A DNA stretch of 64,000 nucleotides from contig NZ_JAAGKM010000011.1 of NCBI RefSeq assembly GCF_019308355.1, positions 1-64,000 on the forward strand, in the 5' to 3' direction. The DNA comes from Empedobacter falsenii. GTDB taxonomy: Bacteria > Bacteroidota > Bacteroidia > Flavobacteriales > Weeksellaceae. The notes under the pieces are model-generated. The model searched no databases. It was not told where the DNA came from and was given only the letters and a program-made list of their open reading frames with translations. The position numbers and the translations under genes were made by a program. Positions 8,433 to 20,013 of the stretch are shown here, piece after piece (positions within the stretch are counted from its first letter, which is position 1; every line of letters starts with the position of its first letter).

Positions 8433-9329
8433 TTAGTTCTGTTTTTGGATTAATTGGAAAAATTGTTGCTCTAAAGATTCTTTACGTTTTACCAAATGAT
8501 TCACGATAATTCCTTGTTCATAAAGCATTTTGTTAATTTCTGCTGGATCTTTCTCTTCTGATAAAACAGCAAAAAGTTTGTTGTTTTCTTTGGTAACTTT
8601 TGAAACGAATGAGAACGTTTTTAGTGTATATTCCAAACTTTCCATATTTTGCGCAGCAACTTCTATACTTCCAAAACTTGAATTCATTTGATCTACAGAA
8701 CCCGCATAAAGCATTTTTCCTTGATTCAGAACCACTACATGCGAACATACTTTTTCGACTTCGTCTAATAAATGACTTGCTAGAATAATTGTAGTTCCTT
8801 GTTGAGCAATTTTAATAATCAATTCACGAATCTGAATAATTCCTTGTGGATCTAAACCATTAGTAGGTTCGTCTAAAATCAGCACTTCAGGATCATTTAA
8901 TAACGCAGCCGCAATTGCCAAACGTTGTTTCATTCCCAACGAATATTGTTGAAATTTATCTTTTTTACGAGAAAGTAATCCAACTAATTCAAGTTTTTCG
9001 TCAATTTTTCCATAATTAACTTCTTTAATATCAGCAACAATTTCAAGATTTTTTTCTGCTGATAAATAAGGATAGAATTTTGGGCTTTCGATAATTGCAC
9101 CAATTTTTTTTAATGAATCGTTATCTGGTTCTTGATCAAACCATTTCCACGAACCCGCTGTAGGATTGATTACATTAAGAATCATTCCTAATGTTGTCGA
9201 TTTTCCACTTCCGTTTGGACCAAGTAATCCATAAACGTTTCCTTTTTCTACCGAAAAAGAGACATTGTTGACCGCTGTAAAACTGCCAAATTTTTTAGTA
9301 AGTTGATTAATTTCAAGAACTTTATTCAT
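8433..9329 (-). CDS. ABC transporter ATP-binding protein
   Basis: A 298-residue ABC ATPase that powers the adjacent permease. It has Walker A GPNGSGKST (about 37-45), signature YSLGMKQRL, and Walker B VLILDEPTNGLD. The C-terminal about 80 residues form the regulatory extension common to ABC-2 exporters (CcmA/DrrA-like). First gene of a two-gene operon and divergent from the ChaN-like gene. Substrate unknown. Confidence 0.92.
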   Translation of the reverse strand: MNKVLEINQLTKKFGSFTAVNNVSFSVEKGNVYGLLGPNGSGKSTTLGMILNVINPTAGSWKWFDQEPDNDSLKKIGAIIESPKFYPYLSAEKNLEIVADIKEVNYGKIDEKLELVGLLSRKKDKFQQYSLGMKQRLAIAAALLNDPEVLILDEPTNGLDPQGIIQIRELIIKIAQQGTTIILASHLLDEVEKVCSHVVVLNQGKMLYAGSVDQMNSSFGSIEVAAQNMESLEYTLKTFSFVSKVTKENNKLFAVLSEEKDPAEINKMLYEQGIIVNHLVKRKESLEQQFFQLIQKQN

Positions 9330-9403
9330 AGTAGTTGAATTTGTTTTCTTTATATGTAGAGTTTTTTGTTAATTTGTTACAATTTAGAATTAATTTAAAT
9401 AAC

Positions 9404-10288
9404 ATGAGAACGATACTTTATACCTTATTAATTGTACTAACAATCCAGGCTAAAGCGCAAAACGGAAAAACTTATCAAATTTATAATCAACAAGAAAAGA
9501 AAGTTGATTTTGATAAAATGATTAAAGAATTAGCAAAATATGATGTTGTTTTATTTGGTGAACATCATAATAATGCGGTAAATCATTGGTTGCAATTGCA
9601 AACGACAAAAGAATTGTATAAGATAAAAGGAAAACAACTGATTCTTGGAGCAGAAATGTTCGAGCGTCATCAACAAAATGATTTAACGAATTATTTGAAA
9701 AGCAAAACGACGGATGATGAGTTTCAAAAGAGTACAAAGCTTTGGAATAATTACAAAACAGATTACAAACCGCTTGTTGATTTTGCGAAAGAAAAGAATT
9801 TAGATTTTGTAGCAACTAATGTATCACGCAAATATGCTTCGTATGTCGCTAAGAATGGACTTGAAGCTTTGGATACAGTTCCAAATAATGAGAAAGTCTT
9901 TATTGCGAAACTTCCTATTACGATAGATTATGATGCGCCTGGTTATCCTGAGATGATTAAAATGATGGGAGATCATGCTGGAGTGAAGGCAAAACAGTTT
10001 GTTGCAGCACAAGCTACAAAGGATGCAACAATGGCAGAATCAATTTTGAATAATTTGAAGAAAAATAATCTATTCATTCATTACAATGGTGATTATCATT
10101 CTAAAAATTATGGCGGAATTTATTGGTATTTGAAATTTTTTCGACCTGAGCTCAAAATCGCTGTAATTGAAATTCTAGAAAGTGAAGATTTAAATGAAAA
10201 ATTATCTGCAATTAAATCAAAAAACGAAAATGTTACTACGACAGAATTTATTATAGTATTTCCTAAGGATTCGCCTAAAACCTACTAA
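9404..10288 (+). CDS. ChaN/DUF399-family protein, exported
   Basis: A 294-residue protein with a signal peptide ending about IQAKAQ. The domain starts with VVLFGEHHNNAVNHWLQ, the DUF399/ChaN signature, and has further conserved blocks LGAEMFERHQQ and HYNGDYHSKNYGG. ChaN-family lipoproteins in other bacteria bind heme and are iron regulated; here there is no lipobox. The frame is open from 9335 but that extension is not signal-like, so the ATG at 9404 is preferred. Its role in this organism is an inference. Confidence 0.75.
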   Translation: MRTILYTLLIVLTIQAKAQNGKTYQIYNQQEKKVDFDKMIKELAKYDVVLFGEHHNNAVNHWLQLQTTKELYKIKGKQLILGAEMFERHQQNDLTNYLKSKTTDDEFQKSTKLWNNYKTDYKPLVDFAKEKNLDFVATNVSRKYASYVAKNGLEALDTVPNNEKVFIAKLPITIDYDAPGYPEMIKMMGDHAGVKAKQFVAAQATKDATMAESILNNLKKNNLFIHYNGDYHSKNYGGIYWYLKFFRPELKIAVIEILESEDLNEKLSAIKSKNENVTTTEFIIVFPKDSPKTY

Positions 10289-10350
10289 TTTTACTGATAA
10301 GCAGAAAGTTTTATTGATTATTTTTCATATTTTGCATTTTTAAAAAATAA

Positions 10351-12652
<2,302 letters not shown>

Positions 12653-12658
12653 AATATA

Positions 12659-13690
12659 ATGGAGAAAATATTAAAACATTATTTCGAAAATATAGATCAA
12701 GTTAGTATTAATCCAATCAGTTCTGGTTGGATTAATTCTACTTATGAAGTTGAGTATGAAGGAAAAAAATATATTTTACAAAAAATAAACACGCACGTTT
12801 TTCCTCAACCAGAAGTAATTTCGAACAATATTGACATCATTTCTCGCCATCTAAAAGCAAAGAATTATCAAAATTCGGTAATCGAAATTGTAAAAGATTT
12901 GCAAGGAAATTTATTAGCAAAAGAAGATAGAGAAACTTGGAGAATGACTTCTTTTATTCCAAATTCTATTTGTTTTGAGAAAGTGGAATCTGCGGAACAA
13001 GCGTATGAAGCGGCGAAAACAATTAGTGAATTTCATTCGTATTTGTTAGATGTTAATGTTGATGAAATTTATCCTTCGATTGTCGGGTTTTTAGATTATC
13101 ATAAACGTGTAAATGATTTCAAAAATGCATTGAAAAATGCTTCAACAGAGCGTTTAGAAGAAACGAAAGAAGAAGTTGCTTATATTTTGGATAATCTGTA
13201 TCAAGTTGAAAAGTATTTAGAAATAGATTTCCCAAAGCGTGTCGTTCATGCTGATGCTAAAATCAGTAATTTCTTATTTAATAATGATAATCATTCGCAA
13301 GCAATCGCTGTGATAGACTGGGATACAATAATGCCAGGGAATATTTTGTGCGATTTTGGAGATATGATTCGTACATACGCAAACCTGAAAGCTGAAGACG
13401 ATCCTAATCCTGAAAAATTGTTTGAACCTGATTATTATAAAGCGGTTAAAAATGGGTTTTTAGAACATTTAAAATATGATTTACAACCAATAGAGATCGA
13501 AAATATGGATTTTGTTGCGTATATTGTGATTTATATTCAGGCGGTTAGATTTTTGGCAGATTATTTAGAAAACGATATTTATTATTCGATTTCTTATCCA
13601 AAACAAAATCTAAATCGTACGATTAATCAAATCAATTTATTAAAAGCATTAACAAAATTTCATGAAGAAAATTCGGTTCGAAAAATATAA
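12659..13690 (+). CDS. NahK-like sugar-1-kinase (APH fold)
   Basis: A 343-residue aminoglycoside-phosphotransferase-fold kinase. The catalytic block HADAKISNFLF and metal block VIDWDTIMPG...DFGDMIR closely resemble the N-acetylhexosamine 1-kinase (NahK)/'mucin desulfatase' group rather than drug kinases. Likely reaction: anomeric phosphorylation of GalNAc or GlcNAc by ATP in the cytosol. It lies six bases after the nucleotidyltransferase and overlaps the next gene by 29 bases. Family-level call is good; the sugar is inferred from the GH109 neighbour. Confidence 0.8.
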   Translation: MEKILKHYFENIDQVSINPISSGWINSTYEVEYEGKKYILQKINTHVFPQPEVISNNIDIISRHLKAKNYQNSVIEIVKDLQGNLLAKEDRETWRMTSFIPNSICFEKVESAEQAYEAAKTISEFHSYLLDVNVDEIYPSIVGFLDYHKRVNDFKNALKNASTERLEETKEEVAYILDNLYQVEKYLEIDFPKRVVHADAKISNFLFNNDNHSQAIAVIDWDTIMPGNILCDFGDMIRTYANLKAEDDPNPEKLFEPDYYKAVKNGFLEHLKYDLQPIEIENMDFVAYIVIYIQAVRFLADYLENDIYYSISYPKQNLNRTINQINLLKALTKFHEENSVRKI

Positions 13691-14150
13691 ACCTATAGAT
13701 TTTAATAACTTTTTTAAACTTGTTCAGGACGACGAAGTGATGAAATATATCTCTGGAAAAGGTTTGAATGAAGAGCAAGCAAATCACAAATTTACATCAA
13801 TCTTAGAAAAAGGTAGCGTTAACGAAAACCTTGGTTTTTTTAAGGTTTATGACGAAAACGACACACTTTTAGGTGATTGTAAATTGGTGTATAACAAACA
13901 TATCGAAAATTCACTTGAAATAGGTTATTTATTGAAAAAAGAATTTTGGAGAAAAGGTTTTGGATCAATGATTTGCGAACATTTATTAGCAGAATCAAAA
14001 GAAAAATTTCCTGATTTGCAAGTAATGGCTGTCATCGATCCTGATAATGTTGCTTCAAGAAAGTTGTTAGAAAAGTTTAATTTTGAATCGTATTGGAAAG
14101 GCATCGAAAATGATTTGCCTACAGAAAAATTGCTTTTAAAAGAGAAATGA
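13662..14150 (+). CDS. GNAT N-acetyltransferase (RimJ/RimL type)
   Basis: A 162-residue GNAT-fold acetyltransferase. It has the IGYLLKKEFWRKGFGSMI segment (acetyl-CoA pyrophosphate-binding R/QxxGxG/A region) and VIDPDNVASRKLLEKFNF, typical of RimJ/RimL-like members. The start overlaps the kinase gene by 29 bases and the stop overlaps nif3 (ATGA), so it is translationally linked. Substrate unknown. Confidence 0.85.
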   Translation: MKKIRFEKYKPIDFNNFFKLVQDDEVMKYISGKGLNEEQANHKFTSILEKGSVNENLGFFKVYDENDTLLGDCKLVYNKHIENSLEIGYLLKKEFWRKGFGSMICEHLLAESKEKFPDLQVMAVIDPDNVASRKLLEKFNFESYWKGIENDLPTEKLLLKEK

Positions 14151-15244
14151 TACGAGTAAAAGATGTCGCTTTGGCGATGGAAGAAATAGCGCCTTTGGCG
14201 TATGCAGAGGATTTTGACAATGTTGGATTGCTAGTTGGTGATTACAATAATGAGGTAACAGAGATCTTGGTAACGTTGGACACAACACCAGAAGTTGTGG
14301 AAGAAGCGATTGAGAAAAATTGTAATTTGATTGTGAGTTTTCATCCAATTATTTTTTCTGGTTTAAAGAAATTGAACGGAAAAAATTATGTTGAAAAAGC
14401 TGTGATGACAGCAATCAAAAATGGAATTAATATTTATGCAACGCATACAGCTTTAGATAATTCGAAAGTTGGAGTTAATTTCAAAATTTCTGAACAATTA
14501 GCTTTATTGAATACGAAAATTCTTATTCCAAAATTGCAAACTATCAAACAATTAATTACCTATGTACCAACAGAACATGCTGAGCAATTGAAATTTGCGT
14601 TGTATGAAGCGGGTGCAGGAAAAATTGGGAATTATGATTCGTGTGGTTTTGCGATAGAAGGCGAAGGAAATTATCGACCAACTGCTGGTGCAAATCCGTT
14701 TATTGGCGAAATAGGGAAATTGGAAGCAGTAAACGAAACGCGAATAGAGGTTATTGTTCCGCAACATTTGGAAGGTGATGTGATGAATGCTTTGTTCAAA
14801 AATCATCCGTACGAAGAAGTTGCTTATTCTGTTATTTCGTTGAATAATCAAAATAATTATATTGGAATTGGAATGATTGGAGAGTTGGAAAATGAAATGG
14901 AAGAACTCGATTTTTTCAATTATCTAAAAACTCAAATGAATACACCCGTTATTCGTCATTCGAAATTATTAAACAAAAAAATAAAGAAGGTTGCTGTACT
15001 TGGAGGTTCTGGCGCATTTGGAATAAAAAATGCAATTTCGGCTGGAGCGGACATTTATATCACGGCAGATTTGAAATATCACGATTTTTTTACTGCTGAA
15101 AATAAGCTTGTTTTGGCAGATATTGGGCATTTTGAATCGGAACAGTTTACAAAAAACTTAATAACTTCGTATCTTAAAGAAAAATTTACTAATTTTGTGG
15201 TCTTTAATTCTGGAATTAATACCAATCCTGTTAATTATTGTTAA
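14147..15244 (+). CDS. Nif3-like dinuclear metal centre hexameric protein
   Basis: A 365-residue Nif3/DUF34 protein. The family's N-terminal AYAEDFDNVGLLVGD, metal-ligand region SFHPIIF and C-terminal DIGHFESEQ are all present. At 365 residues it is the long form with the central PII-like insertion. Function is unresolved in the family (a GTP cyclohydrolase-like or metal-handling role has been suggested). Overlaps the GNAT gene by four bases; the zinc-ribbon-family gene follows after two bases, a common pairing. Confidence 0.92.
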   Translation: MIRVKDVALAMEEIAPLAYAEDFDNVGLLVGDYNNEVTEILVTLDTTPEVVEEAIEKNCNLIVSFHPIIFSGLKKLNGKNYVEKAVMTAIKNGINIYATHTALDNSKVGVNFKISEQLALLNTKILIPKLQTIKQLITYVPTEHAEQLKFALYEAGAGKIGNYDSCGFAIEGEGNYRPTAGANPFIGEIGKLEAVNETRIEVIVPQHLEGDVMNALFKNHPYEEVAYSVISLNNQNNYIGIGMIGELENEMEELDFFNYLKTQMNTPVIRHSKLLNKKIKKVAVLGGSGAFGIKNAISAGADIYITADLKYHDFFTAENKLVLADIGHFESEQFTKNLITSYLKEKFTNFVVFNSGINTNPVNYC

Positions 15245-15246
15245 CT

Positions 15247-16032
15247 ATGTCTGAAACAAAAAATATCAAAGAACTAAGCGTAGAAGAAAAACTTCGCGCG
15301 TTATACGACTTGCAATTAATTGATTCACGTTTAGATGAAATCAGAAACACAAGAGGTGAATTACCTTTAGAAGTTGAAGATTTGAGCGACGATGTTGCAC
15401 AATTAGAAACGAGAATCCAAAAAATAGTTGACGAAACTAAAGGTTTGGATGAAGAAATTAAATTGAAGAAAGAAGCAATCAAAAATGCTGAAGCTTTAAT
15501 TAAAAAATACACGAAACAACAAGATAACGTACGAAATAACAGAGAATTTGATGCTTTAGCTAAAGAAGTTGAGTATCAAGGTTTGGAAATTGAGTTATCT
15601 GAAAAACGTATTCGCGAGTTTACAGTTAAAATTTCTCAAAAAAATGCACAAGTTGAAGAATTTAATGCAAAATTAAATTCAATGAAAGAGCATTTATCTC
15701 ACAAACAAGCTGAGTTGGATACAATTGTAAAAGATACAGAAAAAGAAGAAAGTAATTTATTGAAATTATCTTCTGAATATTCTGCTAAAATCGAACAAAG
15801 ATTATTAGATGCTTACAGCCGTATCAGAAATTCTGTGAAAAATGGTTTAGCTGTTGTTCCTGTACAACGTGGAGCTTCTGCGGGATCTTTCTTTACAATT
15901 CCACCACAAAGACAGATGGATATCGCTCAACGTAAAAAAATTATCGCTGATGAACATTCAGGACGTATCTTGGTTGATTTGGAATTGGCTTTAGAAGAGC
16001 AAGAAAAAATGGAAATCGTTATCAAAGGATAA
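15247..16032 (+). CDS. C4-type zinc-ribbon family coiled-coil protein lacking the cysteines
   Basis: A 261-residue protein of the DUF164/zf-RING_7 family. A long coiled coil (about 25-180) is followed by the family's C-terminal block FFTIPPQRQMDIAQRKK and HSGRILVD. In most members two CxxC pairs flank these blocks; here they read GASAGS and ADEHSG, and the whole protein has no cysteine, so it should not bind zinc there. The ATG at 15247 is preferred over an upstream start at 15238 that would overlap nif3. Last gene of the operon; function unknown. Confidence 0.82.
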   Translation: MSETKNIKELSVEEKLRALYDLQLIDSRLDEIRNTRGELPLEVEDLSDDVAQLETRIQKIVDETKGLDEEIKLKKEAIKNAEALIKKYTKQQDNVRNNREFDALAKEVEYQGLEIELSEKRIREFTVKISQKNAQVEEFNAKLNSMKEHLSHKQAELDTIVKDTEKEESNLLKLSSEYSAKIEQRLLDAYSRIRNSVKNGLAVVPVQRGASAGSFFTIPPQRQMDIAQRKKIIADEHSGRILVDLELALEEQEKMEIVIKG

Positions 16033-16063
16033 TTTTCTGTTAAAAAATATTTTATTTAATATC

Positions 16064-16095
16064 AAAGTGTTGCACGTTTGTGTGACACTTTTTTT
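16064..16095 (+). terminator. Intrinsic terminator
   Basis: AAAGTGTTGCAC, loop GTTT, then GTGTGACACTTT forms a 12-bp stem with two G-T pairs, followed by a T run. It ends the GH109-to-zinc-ribbon operon. Confidence 0.85.
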
Positions 16096-16175
16096 ATGCC
16101 AAAACTGGTTGTTGTTATTTTTTAGCACGCTATTTGTAATATTGGCATTATAATTAGTTTGAAAATTTAGAAATT

Positions 16176-16829
16176 ATGAAAAAAATTATATTTTTAGCAA
16201 TGTTAACGGTCTCGTCTATATCATTAACATCTTGTGTGAATAATGATGATGGATACTATGACAACGGACCAGAAATTGTAAATGTTGGACAAATCAATTA
16301 TGATGGCGTTTCTTTTCCGCTTCGAAATGCAGTTGTAGCTGATATTGAAAAAGCAGATGGAGGATATTATTATAGTGTAGAGTTATCGACGAATCCGGTT
16401 CCTAAAAATGGAAAATTATATGGCTCTTATTTGTATTTAGAAATCTTTCAAAGAGGTGATTTAAATTTTAATGGAACTTACGTAACAGAAAATAATGATA
16501 GAGGATTGGATTATATCGAATATTACGAAGATCCTATTATGCAAAATTATGTACCAGTTCTTAATTCAGGAACATTTGCATTATTAGATACAGATTTCTC
16601 TTCAGGATCTATTAACTTAAAAAATTATTTTGATCCTTATAACAGAAGTTTATTGTCTACAAACTTTGCTTTGAGAGTTTCGAATGGTAAAACATTGACG
16701 GGTGATTTTGACGGATTGTTTGATTTCATTCAATTATACAACAAATCTGCAAAAGGTGCTGTAAATGCAAAATCAGCAACAACAGAAAGAGTAAAAACAG
16801 GAGTGAGAAGACCTTCTGCAAGAAAATAA
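16176..16829 (+). CDS. Hypothetical lipoprotein
   Basis: A 217-residue protein beginning with a signal peptide and an LTSC lipobox (Cys20) followed by acidic residues (NNDDG). The mature part looks beta-rich, with a basic C-terminal tail (RVKTGVRRPSARK). I do not recognise the family. It stands alone between two terminators, so it is probably an independently expressed surface or periplasmic lipoprotein. Confidence 0.7.
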   Translation: MKKIIFLAMLTVSSISLTSCVNNDDGYYDNGPEIVNVGQINYDGVSFPLRNAVVADIEKADGGYYYSVELSTNPVPKNGKLYGSYLYLEIFQRGDLNFNGTYVTENNDRGLDYIEYYEDPIMQNYVPVLNSGTFALLDTDFSSGSINLKNYFDPYNRSLLSTNFALRVSNGKTLTGDFDGLFDFIQLYNKSAKGAVNAKSATTERVKTGVRRPSARK

Positions 16830-16856
16830 AATTTCAATTTATAGATAAAAAAAACT

Positions 16857-16880
16857 CCGCTAAATTTTTAGCGGTGTTTT
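16857..16880. terminator. Bidirectional intrinsic terminator
   Basis: CCGCTAAA and TTTAGCGG form an 8-bp stem flanked by A and T tracts, between the convergent lipoprotein and ndh genes. Confidence 0.85.
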
Positions 16881-16900
16881 TTATTGATATACTTTTTTGA

Positions 16901-18235
16901 TTAAGCTTCTACTTCTTTATCACGATTCTTTGGGAAACGGCGATAACCTTTCAAATTAAATCTAAAATCTTTTTTCGTTGGACGAACAATAATACGTAAT
17001 GATGAATCATTTGTAAAATAAGTTTGTGCCCAGTTTAAGAAAATAGCTAATTTGTTACGTACAGTCAAGATTAACATCAAGTGCAAAAACATCCATGTAA
17101 ACCATGCCAAACGTCCAGAGAAAGAGAATTTAGGTAAATCGACAACTGCTTTGCGTTTACCAATTGTTGCCATAGAACCTGGATCTTTGTATTCGAACAA
17201 TGTCAATTTATCTTCAGATAAACCTTGTCCTAATTTGTCAAAGTTTTTCGCCAATTGTTCAGCTTGATCTCCTGCAACACGTGCTAATTGTGGATGTCCA
17301 TGAGGATACTTCGGTGTTTCCATCGAAGAAATATCTCCAATTGCATAAATGTTTTCAGTTCCTAAAACTTTAGAAGTACGATCTACTTTCAAACGATTTC
17401 CTCGTTGCAAATCTTCTTGTTTTACTGCTCCTTCAGGCACATTTCCCATAACTCCAGCAGCCCAAATCAAATTTCGAGTATTGATTGTACGACCATCAGC
17501 CAAAGAAATTGTTTTTCCATCGTAGTCAGTTACGCGACCTTCTGTCCAAACATTTACGCCCATATTTGTCAAATATTCATAAGACTTTTTGTGCGCCAAT
17601 TCAGACATTGGACCTAATAAATTTGGACCTCCTTCAATCAAATAAATATTCAATTTAGAGAAATCTAAATCTGGATAATCTTTCGGAAGAATGAATTTTT
17701 TCATTTGCGCAATTGCACCTGAAAGCTCAACTCCTGTTGGTCCTCCACCTACAACGACAATATTCATAATTTCTTCCAATTCTTCTGGAGATTCTGCAGA
17801 ATATGCACTCTCGAAGTTTGTTAATAATCGATTTTTAAGCGTTAAAGCTTCATTTGTCGATTTCATTGGGAATGATAATTCCTCAATTTGTTTGTTCCCG
17901 AAGAAATTTGTGGTACATCCCATGGCAACAACCAAATAGTCGTAGGAAAAATCCCCGATTGTGGTTTCAACAATATTTTGATCTTTCTTAATTGCTGTAA
18001 CTTCGGCTAAACGAACGCTCACATTTTTACTCCCTTGAAATACTTTTCGAATAGGGAACGAAATATCACTTGCGTTAATCGCTGCAGTTGCAACCTGATA
18101 AAATAAGGGTTGAAATTGGTGGTAATTATAGCGGTCAATAAGTGTAACAGAAAAGTGTGGGTTATTATTTAATTTACGGGCTAATTTAAGTCCGGCAAAT
18201 CCAGCACCTAAAATGACAATCTTTTTCTTTTCCAA
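16901..18235 (-). CDS. ndh: Type II NADH dehydrogenase (NDH-2)
   Basis: A 444-residue membrane-associated flavoprotein that passes electrons from NADH to quinone without pumping protons. The FAD-binding GAGFAGL (9-15), the second Rossmann motif VVVGGGPTGVELSGAIAQ and the FAD-closing YAIGDISSM are all present. A hydrophobic C-terminal segment (about 377-400) fits membrane attachment. Monocistronic, between the bidirectional terminator and a 297-bp non-coding gap. Confidence 0.92.
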   Translation of the reverse strand: MEKKKIVILGAGFAGLKLARKLNNNPHFSVTLIDRYNYHQFQPLFYQVATAAINASDISFPIRKVFQGSKNVSVRLAEVTAIKKDQNIVETTIGDFSYDYLVVAMGCTTNFFGNKQIEELSFPMKSTNEALTLKNRLLTNFESAYSAESPEELEEIMNIVVVGGGPTGVELSGAIAQMKKFILPKDYPDLDFSKLNIYLIEGGPNLLGPMSELAHKKSYEYLTNMGVNVWTEGRVTDYDGKTISLADGRTINTRNLIWAAGVMGNVPEGAVKQEDLQRGNRLKVDRTSKVLGTENIYAIGDISSMETPKYPHGHPQLARVAGDQAEQLAKNFDKLGQGLSEDKLTLFEYKDPGSMATIGKRKAVVDLPKFSFSGRLAWFTWMFLHLMLILTVRNKLAIFLNWAQTYFTNDSSLRIIVRPTKKDFRFNLKGYRRFPKNRDKEVEA

Positions 18236-18532
18236 AATTCACTTTTTTGTAAAATTACGAACAAATTAAGAAACAATGAAAGATTTATTAAAAATTATTC
18301 TGAACCTTAGATATTTACTATGATATCGGATTGATTATTAGATTTTTTTAAATTTATGTTTTTTGTCAGTTTTAAATAAATTGTTAAAATTATTTATGAT
18401 TTTGTGTATTTCGACGCTTTTTTAATTTTTCTGAAAGATTAGAATTTAAACTATTTTTAAGCTGAATCATTTTAAGAAATCAATCAAATTCACGAATTTT
18501 ATTCCAAATTAATCAAGTCAAAAAAACAAGTA
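18236..18532. other. Non-coding gap between divergent ndh and OYE genes
   Basis: AT-rich 297 bp that should contain the promoters of both flanking genes. I find no ORF, hairpin or RNA gene I can support, and no exact TAnnTTTG element. Confidence 0.5.
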
Positions 18533-19612
18533 ATGAGCAAATTATTTGAATCAATCAATATAAATGAATCTATTTCATTAAAAAATAGAATTATTATGTC
18601 GCCAATGTGCCAATATTCTTCGGAAGATGGTTTTCCAAATGATTGGCATTTTCAGTATTATGTTTCGCGTGCTGTGGGCAATGTTTCGGCAATTATACAA
18701 GAAGCTACCGCGGTTGTTGCAGAAGGTCGAATTTCATATGGTGATTTAGGAATTTGGAAAGATGAGCACATTGAAGTGTATCAAAAATTAACTTCCGAAA
18801 TCAAAAAATACAATTGCGTTCCTGGAATTCAGTTAGCGCATGCAGGACGAAAAGCAAGTACAGAAAAGCCTTGGTTGGGACACAATCAAATAAAATCTAA
18901 CGAAAAAAATGGTTGGAAAACAGTTTCGAGTTCTAATTTACCTTTTAATGAATCAGATGAAATTCCACATCAATTAACAATTTCTGAAATTGAAAATGTT
19001 ATAATAGAATGGGGAAAAGCAACTGAACGTGCCATAAAAGCTGGTTTTGAAATTTTAGAAATTCATGGAGCGCATGGTTATTTGGTTCATCAATTTCTTT
19101 CGCCTTTAATTAATAATCGAACTGATGAATATGGTGGAAGTTTCGAGAATAGAATTCGTTTTGTGTTGGAAATTGTTGCTGAAATGCAAAAAAATATTAC
19201 AACTCAAACGCTTTGGGTTCGTTTGTCAGCTTCGGATTGGGCAGAAAATGGTTGGAATTTGGATGAAACGATCAAATTATGTAAGATTTTAAAACAAAAT
19301 GGAGTAGAAGTGATTGATGTTTCGTCTGGAGGTGGAGTAAGTCATCAAAAAATTGATGTCAAAAAAAATTATCAAGTTCCATTCGCAAATGAAATTAAAA
19401 ATCAAGTTGAAATAATTACTGGAGCTGTTGGATTAATTTTTGAACCAAAACAAGCCGAAGAAATTCTTCAAAATAATGAAGCTGATTTAATATTTTTAGG
19501 AAGAGAATTATTACGTGATCCATATTTTGCGTTGCGTGCTGCAAAAGAGTTAAACGAAGATATTAAGTGGTTGCCACAATATGAAAGAGCAAAAAATAAT
19601 CATTACGCATAA
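18533..19612 (+). CDS. Old Yellow Enzyme, NADPH dehydrogenase (YqjM/NamA type)
   Basis: A 359-residue FMN ene-reductase that reduces activated C=C bonds. The N-terminal MSPMCQYSS carries Cys26, the redox-tuning cysteine of YqjM-type enzymes. HGAHGYLVHQFLSPLINNR and DEYGGSFENR are the family's substrate/FMN-binding blocks, and FLGRELLRDPY lies near the C-terminus. First gene of a tight three-gene operon with a VOC protein and an MFS exporter, which suggests handling of reactive electrophiles (inference). Confidence 0.93.
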   Translation: MSKLFESININESISLKNRIIMSPMCQYSSEDGFPNDWHFQYYVSRAVGNVSAIIQEATAVVAEGRISYGDLGIWKDEHIEVYQKLTSEIKKYNCVPGIQLAHAGRKASTEKPWLGHNQIKSNEKNGWKTVSSSNLPFNESDEIPHQLTISEIENVIIEWGKATERAIKAGFEILEIHGAHGYLVHQFLSPLINNRTDEYGGSFENRIRFVLEIVAEMQKNITTQTLWVRLSASDWAENGWNLDETIKLCKILKQNGVEVIDVSSGGGVSHQKIDVKKNYQVPFANEIKNQVEIITGAVGLIFEPKQAEEILQNNEADLIFLGRELLRDPYFALRAAKELNEDIKWLPQYERAKNNHYA

Positions 19613-19615
19613 ACC

Positions 19616-20005
19616 ATGTTAGCATTAAAAAAAATCCATCATATTGCAATTATTTGTTCAGATTATAAAAAATCAAAACATTTTTACACAGAAATTTTAG
19701 GTTTCGAAATTGTGCAAGAAGTTTATAGAAAAGAACGTGATTCTTATAAATTAGATTTAGCTTTGCAAAATTATTACTGCATCGAATTATTTTCTTTTCC
19801 TAATCCACCAAAACGTGTTTCTCGACCAGAAGCTTCTGGATTGAGACATATTGCTTTTGCTGTGGAAAATATAGAAAATGAAGTAGAAAAACTAACGCAG
19901 TTAAATGTAACGGTAGAGCCAATTCGTGTGGATGAATACACGCAAAAGAAGTTCACTTTTTTTGAAGATCCCGATGGTTTGCCGATAGAATTATACGAAG
20001 AATAG
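19616..20005 (+). CDS. VOC-family metalloprotein, YaeR-like (glyoxalase fold)
   Basis: A 129-residue single VOC domain protein, the same length as E. coli YaeR and very similar by eye: HHIAIICSDYKKSKHFY at the start, IELFSFPNPPKR, RPEASGLRHIAF and DPDGLPIELYEE at the end. Putative metal ligands are His9, Glu57, His77 and Glu126. It starts three bases after the OYE gene. The substrate of YaeR-type proteins is not known; a glyoxalase-like detoxification role is inferred. Confidence 0.9.
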   Translation: MLALKKIHHIAIICSDYKKSKHFYTEILGFEIVQEVYRKERDSYKLDLALQNYYCIELFSFPNPPKRVSRPEASGLRHIAFAVENIENEVEKLTQLNVTVEPIRVDEYTQKKFTFFEDPDGLPIELYEE

Positions 20006-20013
20006 AAGAATAA

